From: Leucaena leucocephala
Lineage: Eukaryota; Streptophyta; Magnoliopsida; Fabales; Fabaceae
NCBI GenBank assembly: GCA_037074615.1
Contig: CM073549.1
Coordinates: 4,035,001-4,099,000, forward strand
DNA length: 64,000 bases
Reading direction: 5' to 3'
Below, in pieces: positions 35,955 through 48,225 of this stretch. The translations under genes were made by a program, and so were the position numbers. Below the pieces are notes generated by a model. That model was not told where the DNA came from. It searched no databases and worked only from the letters and a program-made list of their open reading frames with translations. Within the stretch, counting starts at the first letter, position 1; each line of letters begins with the position of its first letter.

Positions 35955-38352
35955 AGAACCTTCGAGAACAGGAAGGAAGTATCCTGAGGGGGGCAGAAGA
36001 TTTTTCCGGCGTGCAAACTCTTGGGAAAATTACATTAAGGAACCCAACTGTTCAAAAGTTTACATTGAAGCATCTTTAAAATTGAAATATTTCTGATTTG
36101 GTTATGTCAAATCGTCAATCCATAAGTACTACTACGCAGCATGTTTATCTTAAAACATTCTCATTTCATTTCAAGTGTAATTGTTGTCTGTTTTCACGAT
36201 TGGAATATTAAATTAAATGCTGATAATAATATTAGCGGAGTTTTTATGTGTGCCCATGAAATTTTCACATTAAATCTTGCTTAAAGAGAAAACACATTCC
36301 AGTATTTAAGGATCAAATTGTGAAATTGGATCCAAATCGGCACTGAGATGGCTTCTTTTTGAGTATCCTGAAGCTCCATAGACCACCGTTTGACGATCCC
36401 TGCCTCCAGAATATCACCACTCATGCACTCTTTATCTTCTTTTTATATATATAAAATGAAGAAAATTATACGGCTAAAATTAGTATATTAGGGACTGGGG
36501 GATGGGGCATTAGAAGTTGCCCTCTTCATCTTAACCAAATTATAAAGCATTTTTCAAGATAAATCAATTTTTTCCCAAACAGAATTGAAGGGGGGTTTGT
36601 TGTACCTCTTCATGCCTGAGTACTTCCTCTGGGTTGCATTTGGAACCACTGTTATTGAAATGGTTTTTCTTGAGAATGTCACAAGTAGGAAGAGCATGGA
36701 GTAACAACTTCCAAATGAAAAGCAGCTGTTTAAGTGGCAAGACTTTGTTGCATAAATCCTCTTTTTTTACCATAACTTCTTGCCAATTTTTTTTTTGGCG
36801 CTAAACAGAGATATCTTAGGAAACAATTTTATTTGAGGTACTATCGAGTACTAAATATAGATATATATCTCCTAACAAAAATTCATACTTTAATTCATTA
36901 TGTTGTAAAGGATTAAATCTTTCTATTAGATTAATAACTCATCATTGATTATATCTATTGTGGGTTTTATGGGCCAAAAGTGGGGTGTTGATTAATATGG
37001 GTTTATTGGCTTTTTTTTGGTACAAATTGGGTTATTAAATTGAGGGCCTAGACTAAGATTTTTTTTTTGTTACAAGGCCTAGACTAAGATTGAACACTGA
37101 TTAAAAAGGCACTAATGTTGGGCTATATGGGCTTGTTTCATTATCTTTTTGTTGTAAAAAAACACAGATCATGGTCTAGAGTAAATGGGGTTAGTACAAG
37201 TGTCCTCGTTTCTGCCTTCTGTCTCCTCAATTGTGAGCCTTATGATATTTGTACAGTAGAGTATCTTGAGTTCAAGCTTGTGATTGCAAAAAAAATAAAA
37301 TAAATCTTCGGATGAACTACCTCCAATTGGGCACTCAAATTGATACAGTCAAATAACCATATCAAAAAGAATAAATGATACTATTTATATGCTTATAATA
37401 TACTCCATCTAATAATAATTTAGTATTTATACTTTTTTTTTTGTTGTTCACCCAATTCACCGAAGCTTTGCTCTGACTATATCCGGATCCGACCTGCTTC
37501 GAGCACCTAGTTATAGTGGGTGAGTCTCCCAGCAAAAATTTTCTGCATACGTCAAAACTTAAACTAGAAACTTTGTTTAAACGATATTGAGCCGCTTACC
37601 ACTCGTTTTAATATTTATACTTGTTGAGATCTTGTAGCCCAATAACACCAAACTCCTCCCTTAAGTCTTTTTTAGATATGAGGCTGTTAGTTTAAATTTG
37701 GGTATAATGGGTGCGTAAGTTATGACAAGATAATGAGAGTATTTTTTCTAGCCCAATTTTTTTTTTTAAGTATAGCAATAATAATATAAAATGCCCTTTA
37801 AATTTATTTGTTATAAATATTTTTTTTATTTTAATTAAGAATACCCTTACCATTTTAAGATTTAGAACGTAAATTTTTTTTATATCTTTTAACAAATGCT
37901 CTTTCTAAAATTTAAATTTTTATTTTTATAAAGTCGATACTACTTATCACTTTAATTTGTTAGTTGTTACAAATATATGCTTGTATTACATTAATATGTT
38001 AAGGTTGTCACTCACACAGGCATTGAACGTGGCGTATTGTGGATCATTGAGGTGTTCAAAATTCATAGGGGAATCAATATATTCAATTTTCCGCTCCCCA
38101 AAATAAGCCATGCTATTGACTGATGAGTGAAAATTAGAAAGAAATGAAACAGTTGATTAATTAAAAATGATGTTTTCTTTTATTTTTTTTTCTTGAGATT
38201 ATTATTACTTATTACAATAAAAACAAAAGCGAAAAAGTAATTAATGAGAATAGCAAATTTCCCTAATCCTTTAATTTTGCCCACCAAAATAAGTCACCTC
38301 TCCTAATAATAATAATAACATGCCTAAAAGTAGAAACATTATTTGCATCTCA
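35955..38352. other. Intergenic between the GDSL genes
   Basis: Holds the 3' UTR of GDSL 1 and a family-1 SINE (37435-37607). A short minus-strand frame at 36564-36773 has no recognised similarity. No gene recognised. Confidence 0.5.
37435..37607 (-). repeat. tRNA-derived SINE, family 1
   Basis: Reverse copy of the element at 49144-49322: T-run, then GTTCACCCAATTCACCG, ending with the complement of GTGGTAAGCGGCTC. Flanked by TTAGTATTTATACTT (37420-37434) and TTAATATTTATACTT (37608-37622), a 15-bp target duplication with one change. The 5' end seems to lack the first few bases of the complete copies. Confidence 0.8.
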
Positions 38353-38360
38353 TATATAAG
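38353..38360 (+). promoter_or_regulatory. TATA box of GDSL gene 2
   Basis: TATATAAG, about 117-124 nt upstream of the ATG at 38477, a normal plant spacing if the leader is about 90 nt. Confidence 0.6.
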
Positions 38361-38476
38361 TGCTAGCTTCTCCCATGCCGAAGAATCCCAAATTCTAGCA
38401 GGATCATTATCATCATCATTAATTACCTTAAAATTCGTTTGATCAAGGTTTCGAAGTTTTTGTTAATTTATTAGAA

Positions 38477-41256
38477 ATGACATGTTGTGAGAGATCAAAG
38501 CAGGAATGGTTGGTTTTGCGTAATGTTGTGTTATTGTTGGGAGCAACATTGATGTTATTATTGCAGAATACTGAAGGTGTAGAAGGAGAGCCTCAAGTGC
38601 CTTGCGTTTTCATATTTGGTGACTCTTTATCAGACAATGGAAACAATCATCTTCTCCGCACCTCTGCCAAAGCTAACTACTCCCCTTACGGCGTCGACTT
38701 ACCCGACGGCAAACCCACCGGAAGATTCACCAATGGCCTCAATTCCATTGATTTCATTAGTATGTAACCTCTCCCTCTCTCAATCATTCATTTGATTGTT
38801 TTACTGACGTAAATTTAAGAGAAACCGTTACAGTTCGTTCTTATATGCTACTTGCCATAAACCAATGTAAAACGTCCTCCTTAACCGACGTTGACTGCAA
38901 TAGTGCTTTCATCTATCTCTCTATCATCGATTCATTTGTTTCTTTCCTTGGGATACGTTATACGTTTTTAGGTTTTCAAGTTATGATCTTCTTGTGATTG
39001 GTTTGTTAAATTAATGCTGAATTATGAATAATTTTTTCTTCGCCTTTAAAGATATATAACCAATTTTATTTTCAATTTAATCAGGATTAAATTAATCATA
39101 AATTTGACGAAAATTTAGGTTATAGATATTATTTTGTTGTGTAAGCAGAGAAATTTTGAAGTTTTAAAGTTTAAGTTGTACATAAATCCCCATTTTACAA
39201 TAATTCTTTCATAGGATTCTTAATTGCCATCCTCTCAAATCAAAATACTCATATTATTTTGTCTCGAATTTCAATCCATATAAATATAAAAAATGTTCTT
39301 TAGATGCACGAATTTCACCTAGATAGCTATTTCTTTTTGGAAATGAATGAATTGAATGGAGTGATTTTTTATAGGATTGCATTGAAATTTAAAATTGTCA
39401 TGATGAGCTGAGCTAATTAAGGTGAGGGTTGTTGTGAACAGCTCAATTTCTGGGATTCGACGAGTTTATCCCTCCCTTCGCAAACAGCGCCGCAGACGTA
39501 TCCAACGGTGTCAACTACGCCTCCGGTGCTGCCGGAATTCGCAATGAAACTGGAAAGCATCTGGTAAGTACTTTATTCACTTGTCAAAAACACACACACA
39601 CACACCTTGTTCTTGATTAGGAATGGGTTTTTTCCTCTAATCCCTTCCCAGTTTAAATCCCATTTCATTGATTAATTGAGTAGAGCTTCTATTTGTATAT
39701 GGATAGAGTTAATTATGAAAGAAAAGAGAATAACGATGAAGCGGTTGGCATATATATGAATGCAGGGATCAGATATAAGCTTGGGATTACAGCTAACAAA
39801 TTTCAGAACAACAGTATCTCAAATCAGTGCAGGACTTAATAAAAGCTCAGAGAAAGTAGAGAAGCTATTGAACAAGTGCTTGTATTATGTGAATATAGGC
39901 TCCAGTGATTTCTTAAACAACTACTTCTTGCCCCAATATTACCCTACTAGCACCAACTTTACCATTGATCAGTATGCTTCTGATCTTATCCAACAATACT
40001 CTCAATTCATTCAAGTAAGCACCTTTATTTGTTCTTTCATATATATTTCTCTTCCATACTTGTCCTTATTTTAAAGAAATGCTTGTGTTGGGTTGCGTTT
40101 ACGATAATGATGATGATGGTGATGGGTTTATTTGGATTCACGTCTAGAAAAGTGAATTTTATCCAACTTTTGCAAAATTGAAGTTAGGATAAAAACTAAT
40201 TAATAAAATATAATTTATGTTTGGATATATATATATATATATACTTTTATAAAAAAAATCGCTTGACTGAGAAGCCAAAAACTAGTAAAAATTGCTTTAA
40301 CTTTAAAGTGAATTCTAGAAAAAATGCTCATTTGTTTTTGCCACTATCCCAAACATATATTTTTTTTATTGGTAAAATATCATCCAACACTCTAATGCTA
40401 TTTTTCAATAACATTTAACACCCTATCTAGCATTCTGATGTTATTTTCTTGACACATCTAATATCTCTTAATGTTATTTTCCAGTTACATCTAGCACTCT
40501 AATTTTATTTATAGTTTAGGGTGCTAGATGTACTATAAATAAGATTAGAGTGTTGGAAGTATTAGAAAAATAATATCAGGGTGCTGAATGTGTTATGAAT
40601 AAGATATGATACTAGATATAAATAGAAAATAAGATCATTTTTCTCATCCAACTGACTTTTGAGTCTTCCTACGGTTATCCCAAATATACATGATAACTTT
40701 GAATTGATGATGATGCAGAGTCTATATGATATTGGAGGAAGGAAGTTTGCGTTGGTGGGGGTGGGGAACATAGGAAGCACTCCAATGGCATTGACCACTC
40801 TTAAGACCTCTAGTAGTATTGATGACATTAATAAAGCAGCTCTCATCTTTGACTCCAACCTCAAATCTCAAGTTGATCTCTTCAATGAAGCTCTCTCAAA
40901 TGCCCTTTTCATCTTCATCAACACCACTGCTTCCAAACTTGACCCTTCTCTTGGTAATAATAATTTCTCTTAATTAATTATCAATTTTTTTTTAACTAGT
41001 GTTCCTTAAGAAAGAGCCTTGCCTTTCTTCTTCACTTGCAGGATCCAAGGTTTTGGATACTGGGTGCTGCCAAGTAGGGGAAAATGGGCAGTGCGTTGCT
41101 AATGCAAAGCCATGTGAAAACAGAACAGACTTTGTATTCTTTGATTCATTTCATCCCACTGAATCTGTCAACTTAATCACCGCACTTTCTTCATATAATG
41201 CTTCAATTCCTGACTTCGCTTATCCTATGGATATCTTCCACCTCATTCGCTTCTAA
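38477..41256 (+). CDS. GDSL esterase/lipase 2, altered oxyanion site
   Basis: Five exons: 38477-38759, 39442-39563, 39766-40014, 40719-40953 and 41042-41256, with the same intron positions and phases as GDSL 1; 367 residues. It has a hydrophobic signal peptide (about residues 12-35), block I FIFGDSLSDNGNN (Ser50), GVNYASGAAGIRNETG and block V FFDSFHPTESVN (Asp331, His334). Block III reads NIGSSDFLNNYF: the Asn expected at position 182 (GxND in the family, GSND in GDSL 1) is Ser, encoded by AGT where one base change would give Asn. This Asn normally donates to the oxyanion hole, so activity may be changed or lost. The frame is otherwise intact, so it is not an obvious pseudogene. It arose by an old tandem duplication, as identity with GDSL 1 is only moderate. 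Confidence 0.9.
40380..40625. repeat. Fold-back repeat in GDSL 2 intron 3
   Basis: The left part is a loose tandem array around CATCTAGCACTCTAAT. The right part holds its complement: ATTTTATTTATAG near 40502 pairs with CTATAAATAAGATTAGAGTG near 40535. It may be a decayed MITE; no target duplication was found. Confidence 0.45.
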
Positions 41257-42833
41257 ATCCTCCATGCATCTCTCTGCCAACAGCTTTGTAATATAGTAGC
41301 ATGAAAGCTCCCATGTAAATAAGAGGTTATAGGTTTAATTCCGCTTGTAACCTTAGGTTTTTAGTGTATGCCCTTCTAATTCAATCTCCAGCTCACATGT
41401 AAACTCTGATAGCCAGTTATAGACTGGTAGCACCCCCATGTACTAGGCATCTCCTATAACGTCACTAATAATGGCGTTTTTTTTGTATCTTGTTAGTTAG
41501 TAGTTTGTTCATGTATATAATAAATTAGACAGTGATAATCAAATATACACACTCAAGTTCTGATATATGTGTTTGTCACCTCATAATGTGGTTCCCTTTA
41601 CCAATGGTTAAGATGAGCGTGTATGGGATTCTTGTGGGTGGATTATTAAAACACTAACTAACTAGGCATCCGGTTCTAAATATAAGAACTAGACAAAAAA
41701 TTTACTTTGATCCTAAATATACGATCTTAGCCCACATTGTCTCCTAAATTTATATTTATTTCCTAAAATATCCTTATTGATTGCACATATTAAAGGGCTT
41801 CCATCAAAAGTAGTTCTAATATACATGATTAAATATGATATATATTAGAAAAATTAACATACATTTTTTACAAATAACTAACTTAACTAATTTTTTTAAT
41901 ATCTACAAATTAGTTACGTAGACCAGAGGAGTTAATATAGCCCATCTTTGTTTGTAACTCATGCCATGTGCTTACTGAAACTGTGTCAAGAAATTTAAAG
42001 TTATGCAAGTCAGAATTACAGGGAAACCAAACATTATGGGAGTTAACAGACAAAGTATTACAAACATGTTAAGATGTCTTCTCCGTACTAAACACAAATG
42101 TAAGCAGTTTTTCACCATGAATACAGAATATTTAGTGTTATCATTAATGTCTACAGAGCCACCACATAGAGAGGGAATTAATACTTCAAAACATATTTCT
42201 CACACAATTCTGCTTATATTTTATATATATGATTGTTGCCTTTGATCTCTAACATTCATCTGCTACCATTATGCCAAAATACAAGAAGCAGAAGTTCTTA
42301 ATATATATGTCACAAGCACATCACCTGCACATGAACATCCCAAGAAACAACAGGAGAAAAAAAAAAGGAGACTTGATAAGCTTATTATGAAGCAAAAGAT
42401 TTAATTTTACATTGTAAATTTGTTCGACAACTAGATATAAGCATGTTTTTAATAGAAGGGAAAAAACAAAAAAAAAACGAACCATGTGCAATTCACGTCA
42501 GAGTTCTATTATGATATTGATTCCTTGTATGTTTTTTCAGCATTCGACATTGATTTTGATAATAGTAAATTGTTTTTCCTAGTTGAAATGGTGAGATGCG
42601 TAAATGAATATACACAAATGGAATAATACAAATAAATGTCAAAGAACTAATTTAGATCTGTGTGATATACTTCATAGGTGAAGTAGAGAGAAAGATCGGG
42701 ACAAGGTAATGGATTCCAAGTGTATGAGATCCTCGTGTGCAGACTTGGAAGCTAATTATTCTCTTCCTACCTTTCACTATCCTTCTCCACCAACGTGTAG
42801 TACTTTAGAAGATCCAAATTTCCAAAACTACTA
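41257..42833. other. Intergenic between GDSL 2 and AGAMOUS
   Basis: The two genes converge, so both 3' UTRs lie here or in the MITE beyond. A degenerate Stowaway-like sequence covers roughly 41690-41925. No gene recognised. Confidence 0.45.
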
Positions 42834-43040
42834 CTCCATCCGGTCCTATTTATAATTATAAGGTACTTAGAGGAGAGGTTTTGTACTCTTTTTTTATAAA
42901 GTACCTCGTTGATTTATTTATTACAATTTTTTTCGCCCTATTCAATGTCGATATAGAAAAATAGGAAACTCTTTTGAAGGTGTACCTAATATGGGCAAAG
43001 TAAGAATTTTTTGTTTCAATCTTTAGACAGAGTGAATGAG
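42834..43040. mobile_element. Stowaway-type MITE at the 3' end of AGAMOUS
   Basis: Starts CTCCATCCGGTCCTATTTAT after TA (42832-42833) and ends CTTTAGACAGAGTGAATGAG before TA (43041-43042). The ends are inverted repeats and TA is the Tc1/mariner target. It is 207 bp with no coding capacity, and lies about 70 bp past the likely stop codon of AG, so it may be part of the AG 3' UTR. Confidence 0.7.
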
Positions 43041-43109
43041 TATCAAGGTTTTTCTTAGTTATTGAGAAATGTTGGAAGTTATTTATGAGTGAAGGTATAA
43101 CAGTCTGAT

Positions 43110-46100
43110 CTAAACGAAACTAAAAGATGACAAATCACTATGTAATCATTTATATTCATAAAACCATCATATTTGTGCTGGAGATGAAGGAAAAGGGGGG
43201 AGAGAGAGAGATCATACACTAATTGGAGGGAGATGTGGTCTTGGGGAGCGTAGTGATGACTAGGTTGTAAACCAGTGACTTGGAAGAAGCCTCGTGAGTC
43301 ATATTGATGAGTAGGCTCATTTAGAGACTGTATTGCTTCATAGTTTGATGACCCTCCACCTCCTGGCATCACATTCATGTTTTGCTGCTGCTGGTTTCTC
43401 TCACTTTCTGCTATCTACATCATTTTCACAGTAAATGAATCATTATTATATTACGACGGCAAAGGTTTCATATTTCTCTACGCTGATCATGCTTGTGAGC
43501 AGACATGTATGTGTGTGTGTGTGTGTATATATATATATACCTTAGCTCGAAGAAGCTGGTTGTTATTGTGCAAGTCTACCTCCTGCAGTTTACAGAAGAA
43601 ATAATGTTGCAGAAATGAAAGGTGAAGACAAAACAAAGGGGACTTGAAAGTTTCCTTTGAGAGGGTTGTTGTGCATACTAAAGTATTGAATGAGAATTGA
43701 AGGATGGCAAGTGAAAGAGAGGAATACCCTCTTCTGCATGTAGTCAATTTCAGCAAAGAGAAGCTCATTCTTTTTGGAACGAATTCTGCTGATGCCTCTC
43801 TCTAACTTACCCTCCAAGTTCTTGAGATCTCTAGCACTCATACCTGCCAAAGTCTCCCCCATCATTTGCCTGCAACTATATATGTTCTCATCAGCACTGA
43901 GATATGCATGTAAGAAGTCAGAAATGGAATTAAATAATAATCTCAAGCTGGGTACCTGTTGTTGTTGCGCATGTTACTAATTTGAGCCCTAAGTTTCGCA
44001 GCTTCTTGCTGATAATACTGTCATTAATTAATCATACCAAACAAGAGTTTAATATAATGTTAGAGATTGATATATATATATATATAATTGTTTGAAAATA
44101 GAATAGAAAAATACAGACCTGAGCATTAGCTTCAGAAGTGGATCCAGCACCAGAAGTATCTGAACATGCGTTCTTGTACCTCTCTATTGTTGCCTTCACA
44201 CTGCAATAACATCACATCCCATTCTAATTAATCAAATGTCCTTTATTCCGCCCTTCCGGACGGACGTGTCGAAACCACGGGAAAAAATGAATTAATAAAT
44301 TAGGACAAACGCAAGGATTGTATTATTAAATTAATTAATAATTAACAATTGAAAATCTCATTCATAAAAAAATAAAAAAATAAAAAAATAAAATAAAATT
44401 GAGTATTGTCTCTTTAAAGAGCCTAGGATATAAAATCAATCAAATCACGTGATATTCCGTAATTTTATTTCTTTGCATTTATAAGAATGATGACTTATGA
44501 CTAAGGCTAGCTATAACCTACGCACACAAGTACCCATAATCTGACCCGACTTGATGTGAACATATACATAATAAATAATTAATAAGTAAATAAATTATTT
44601 GAAGAACAATGATAGATTTAGACGTGTTTCTATTTTTAGGGTTATGACGATTATGATGATGATACCTTAATATCGTCGAGCCAGTTATTGGCTGCGTCTG
44701 CCACGCTGGCACAACTTCCCACAATATCATTGGTTCACACCATTTCTAGAACTTGTTTTCGCTTTTGAGGATTCTTATTATTACACAGAGGATAACAGTA
44801 GTACACTCAACCTCACTTCATTACCCACCTCGATCTAACACATACAATACTCTAATATAATCCATTTTTGGATATATATATATATGCTGTGCTGTGTCTG
44901 TGATGTTGAAGGTCACTTTCAGCTGCTGCTATATATCAGAACTCAGAAGTCGTCCATATTTTTTTTTTTTTGAAAAACAATGAAGAAGCAAAAAATGTTG
45001 AGTAATCCCATTGGCTCTCTGTTTTCATACCTTCTCATTTCATTCTTGACTTCTCTCGCCACTTTATTGCCTTTCATGCATTTCAAAATTGAAAAATAAA
45101 AATGAAGCATTCGAATATTAGGATTAGAAATTACTAAATATTTTCTGAAACATACTATTAGTTAATTAGTTAATAATTAATAATTTTTTCAAAAAATAAT
45201 TTTACTAGTTTTTTTAATAAGTTGATAGTATTTTTCTTTAAAATATGGCAAAAAAATTGCTAGTTTCATTGGTCTTTATAAAAAAAATTACGATTTTTTC
45301 ACATTTTCTTAAAAAATCTTACTTAATCTAAATTAATCAATCATTATTTGTATAATTTATACACAATCCAAAATTTTTTAGAAGTGTATCTTTGTCACAT
45401 TAACACTATCAAAAATTCTGTAAGTGCTTGATATATATGGATTAAATTTAAAAATATAATATATTTTTATATATAGTAAACAAAAACAATACAATTTTTT
45501 TTACAAGAGTATCTTAATTTTATAAGCATGTTAAAAAAAAGCATTGGCAAAACTAAGAACTTGAAAAACATTCAAAACCAGGTAATTTGAGTAATTTTTT
45601 TCCTCAAAAGATGGTGACACGTCTTTTTTTTCAAATATTACGTCATACCAATAAATTTTGAAACTTCAATGCTATTACACCAAAACATTTTATAAAAAAA
45701 TTTTCACTTTTAAAAAATTAATAAAAATCTTGCATACACATCAAACACCACCATTATTTCTTTGTGTGTATATGTTTCCTCAGCTTCAAGTGAGTCCAAA
45801 ACTTTCACCAAAATGTCAACACAGAGACTTTGAAGAAATGCATAGCTCAGTAAGTGATACCAACAGTGGCGAAATTATGAACAAACCAGTTGTAACACTC
45901 TCATTGGTTCTTCACTCTCTTTTTTTCAGATTCATGTACTGGTCTTCGTAAAAAGAAATTTTTTACTCCATGAAAACCAACACCAGAAGAGAGAGAGAGA
46001 GAAATAGGGTTTCAGAGAAGGAAGAAAACTGAGAAAATATAAGGGTTTTGAGGGATTGATGACATATTATGCTCTTTTTAATTTGTCAGAAGTCAAGAAC

Positions 46101-47379
46101 TGAGAAATCAAGGTTTGTGACGTGACCAAAGATTCTCTCGGCCAAGATACAAGCGAATCCTATTCTTCTCTAAGGAGACGCCTTTTATTAAAACCCTAAC
46201 CAGAAAGAAAGCTGTAAAATATTGTCAAACCAGAAACTAAGCTAGTTACCAACTTTCTTTATATATATATATTTTCTTTTCTTCTCTCTTGAAAAAGGGT
46301 TTTCTGAGGTTTGTGATTGGTTGGCAAGAAAGAAACCAAAAAAAGGAAACAAAAGGGGGTTAGGTTTGGTGTGTTTCTTACTTGATTAAGTGTAACTTAG
46401 ATCTTCGTCATTGAATAAAGAAAACCCTAATCTTTACACGTGTTTGTAGATGAGATTTGTGGAAACTTTTTGATTAAAATAGCAAATCTCTCAATCTGGG
46501 TTTGGATTCTTTCTTAGCTCATATTGAGAATAAAATCCTGCATAATCTACACAAACCTAAACATCTACACATTCTTTTAAAATTGTTTTATTCCTTTTCA
46601 ATTTGATGTTTTGACAATTTCTTGAAATTCTGCAGTACTGATGACTTGACCAATCTGGTGACTGGTGATGTGTTAAGGAATTGTCAAAGATGAAAGCGTA
46701 GCCCTTAGATTGAGAGAGAGAAAGAGGAAGAAACTGGAAACAGAAACTTTTAACAATGGAGGAAATTAAGCTGATCTCACACTGGATTTCATACTAAACT
46801 TCTCAAATCTTTACCTTTTTATACTCTCAAACTATATAACTTCTAAATCCATATGATCTATTCCACCAGATCTATGAATTTACCAAAACAAGAGCTTAAA
46901 TAATTATCAGAAACAGATGAACAAGGATAGGCAAAAAAAAAAAAAAAGAAGAAGACAAGTTCATCATCTTGCTTGCAGAAGACAGAGCTATTCTCACACT
47001 ATCAAACAAAATCACAGTATTAATTTCTGATAAACCCTTAATGAGATCCATTCAAGAAGGGAAAAAATACGAACCCATATTAAAGAAACCCAGAGAATTT
47101 GAAGATTGAAAGATGAAACCCTATTCATTTATATATGTACCTGTTATTAGCATATTCATAGAGGCGACCACGAGTGGAGAAGACGATGAGAGCGACTTCA
47201 GCATCACAAAGCACAGAGAGCTCATAAGCCTTCTTGAGGAGGCCATTTCTGCGCTTACAGAAAGTGACCTGGCGATTTGCGGTGTTCTCGATCCTCTTTA
47301 TCGCTATCTTCCCTCTCCCCATCTTTCTCTGTGGAGACGACGAATCCGACATGGCTTGATTATTATTCGGGAACGCCAT
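43110..47379 (-). CDS. AGAMOUS, C-class MADS-box floral homeotic factor
   Basis: Coding exons, right to left: 47141-47379, 44119-44200, 43956-44017, 43728-43869, 43541-43582 and 43220-43414; phases agree. Seen: the short N-terminal extension before the MADS box found in eudicot AG proteins (MAFPNN to QRK), the MADS domain (about 20-76), I region SVKATIERYKNACSD, K domain from YYQQEAAKLRAQ to DYMQKREVDLHNNNQLLRAK, and the C-terminal AG motifs FFQVTGLQPSHHY and QDHISLQLV. About 255 residues, as usual. The protein binds CArG boxes in nuclear tetramers with SEPALLATA partners and specifies stamens, carpels and meristem arrest. The end is uncertain: the frame reads LQLV at 43218, and the stop probably comes after a final intron (my best splice ends at 43110). 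Exon 43728-43869 is a fusion of two usual exons. Confidence 0.93.
44201..47140 (-). promoter_or_regulatory. AGAMOUS second intron, candidate regulatory intron
   Basis: 2.94 kb between the MADS exon and the I-region exon, the position of the intron that carries AG enhancers in other eudicots. Sites seen: a perfect CArG box CCATTTTTGG at 44862-44871; a LEAFY-type CCATTGG at 45008-45014; CCAATG words (minus strand) at 44728-44733, 45267-45272 and 45902-45907; and one CCAATCA (minus strand) at 46314-46320. CCAATG-type words are common by chance, so only the CArG box, the CCATTGG site and the CCAATCA are worth weight. No gene is hidden in it. Confidence 0.7.
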
Positions 47380-47381
47380 GG

Positions 47382-48190
47382 CTGCAGAAATCAACCTCTC
47401 AAAACCTAAATCAAAGCACAAAGAAACCACCAACATCACTAAAAGAACAAACCCATGTGCTCAAAGATAGCTTTTTTGTTATCAAGAGAAGGTCTCAACA
47501 TTCACATACTTTTACAGTGAAATTTTCAAGCTAAATCAAGTGATTCTTCCTGTTTTACTCACATAAGAAATTTAAAAACAATCTTTCGGTGAAAGTAAAA
47601 CATGACTAGCTAAACTCTGGAGCTTTGAGCTAGTTTTGGAGAATCTGAAGATTAATTCCTCATTCTCTTCTTATAATATTATCTGGAGCTTAAGTTTTAG
47701 TTTCAACTAGCTTTTGCCTTATTAGCAGCAAAATTTTCAAGCAGAATCAAGAGACCATCGCTCTTAAATGAACTCACAGAAGAAAATAATCGATTTTTGA
47801 GAAGTAAAAGCCATGGCTAATGAAATTAAACCCTGGATTTATGAGTTAGTTTTGGAGGATCTCAAAGAGGAAATATAAACATGGACGAATCAAACTTAGC
47901 TCAAGATTCTTCAACTTGTTTTCATGACAGTTTGCTATCTAATCTAACAGGGCTTGAGCTGTTGCAAAAGTCGAGGGTTTTCAGGCTGAAAAAGTTGGAT
48001 TAACCCAAAAAAGATGAAGCGTTGGAGATTGGATTTCAAAGGATGTCTGAGTATTTTGCTTACTAACCTGCGGAATGAAAACACACAAAAGCGATAAAAG
48101 AGTTATAAGCAGCAACACAGTTCTCAGGGAACTGGGAAATTCTTTTCCTTCTTCTATCAGAACTGAAATAGAATTCAGAAAAATGAAGGC
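47382..48190 (-). other. AGAMOUS 5' leader with intron
   Basis: A splice acceptor (TTTCTGCAG) ends one base before CC-ATG at 47379. A matching donor (CCGCAG then GTTAGTA) lies at 48068/48067, which gives a 686-bp leader intron and a first non-coding exon from about 48190 to 48068. A leader intron just before the ATG is known in AG genes. The exact transcript start is inferred from the TATA box. Confidence 0.6.
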
Positions 48191-48213
48191 CAAGTTGCAA
48201 AAGAGAGAAACGG

Positions 48214-48225
48214 TATATATTTATA
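48214..48225 (-). promoter_or_regulatory. TATA box of AGAMOUS
   Basis: TATAAATATATA on the minus strand, about 150 nt upstream of the donor of the proposed leader intron; it would place transcription start near 48190. Confidence 0.55.

Noticed and set aside
48068..48193. Upstream ORF in the AGAMOUS leader
   Set aside because: Its ATG (48193) lies at or before the inferred transcript start, so it may not be in the mRNA.
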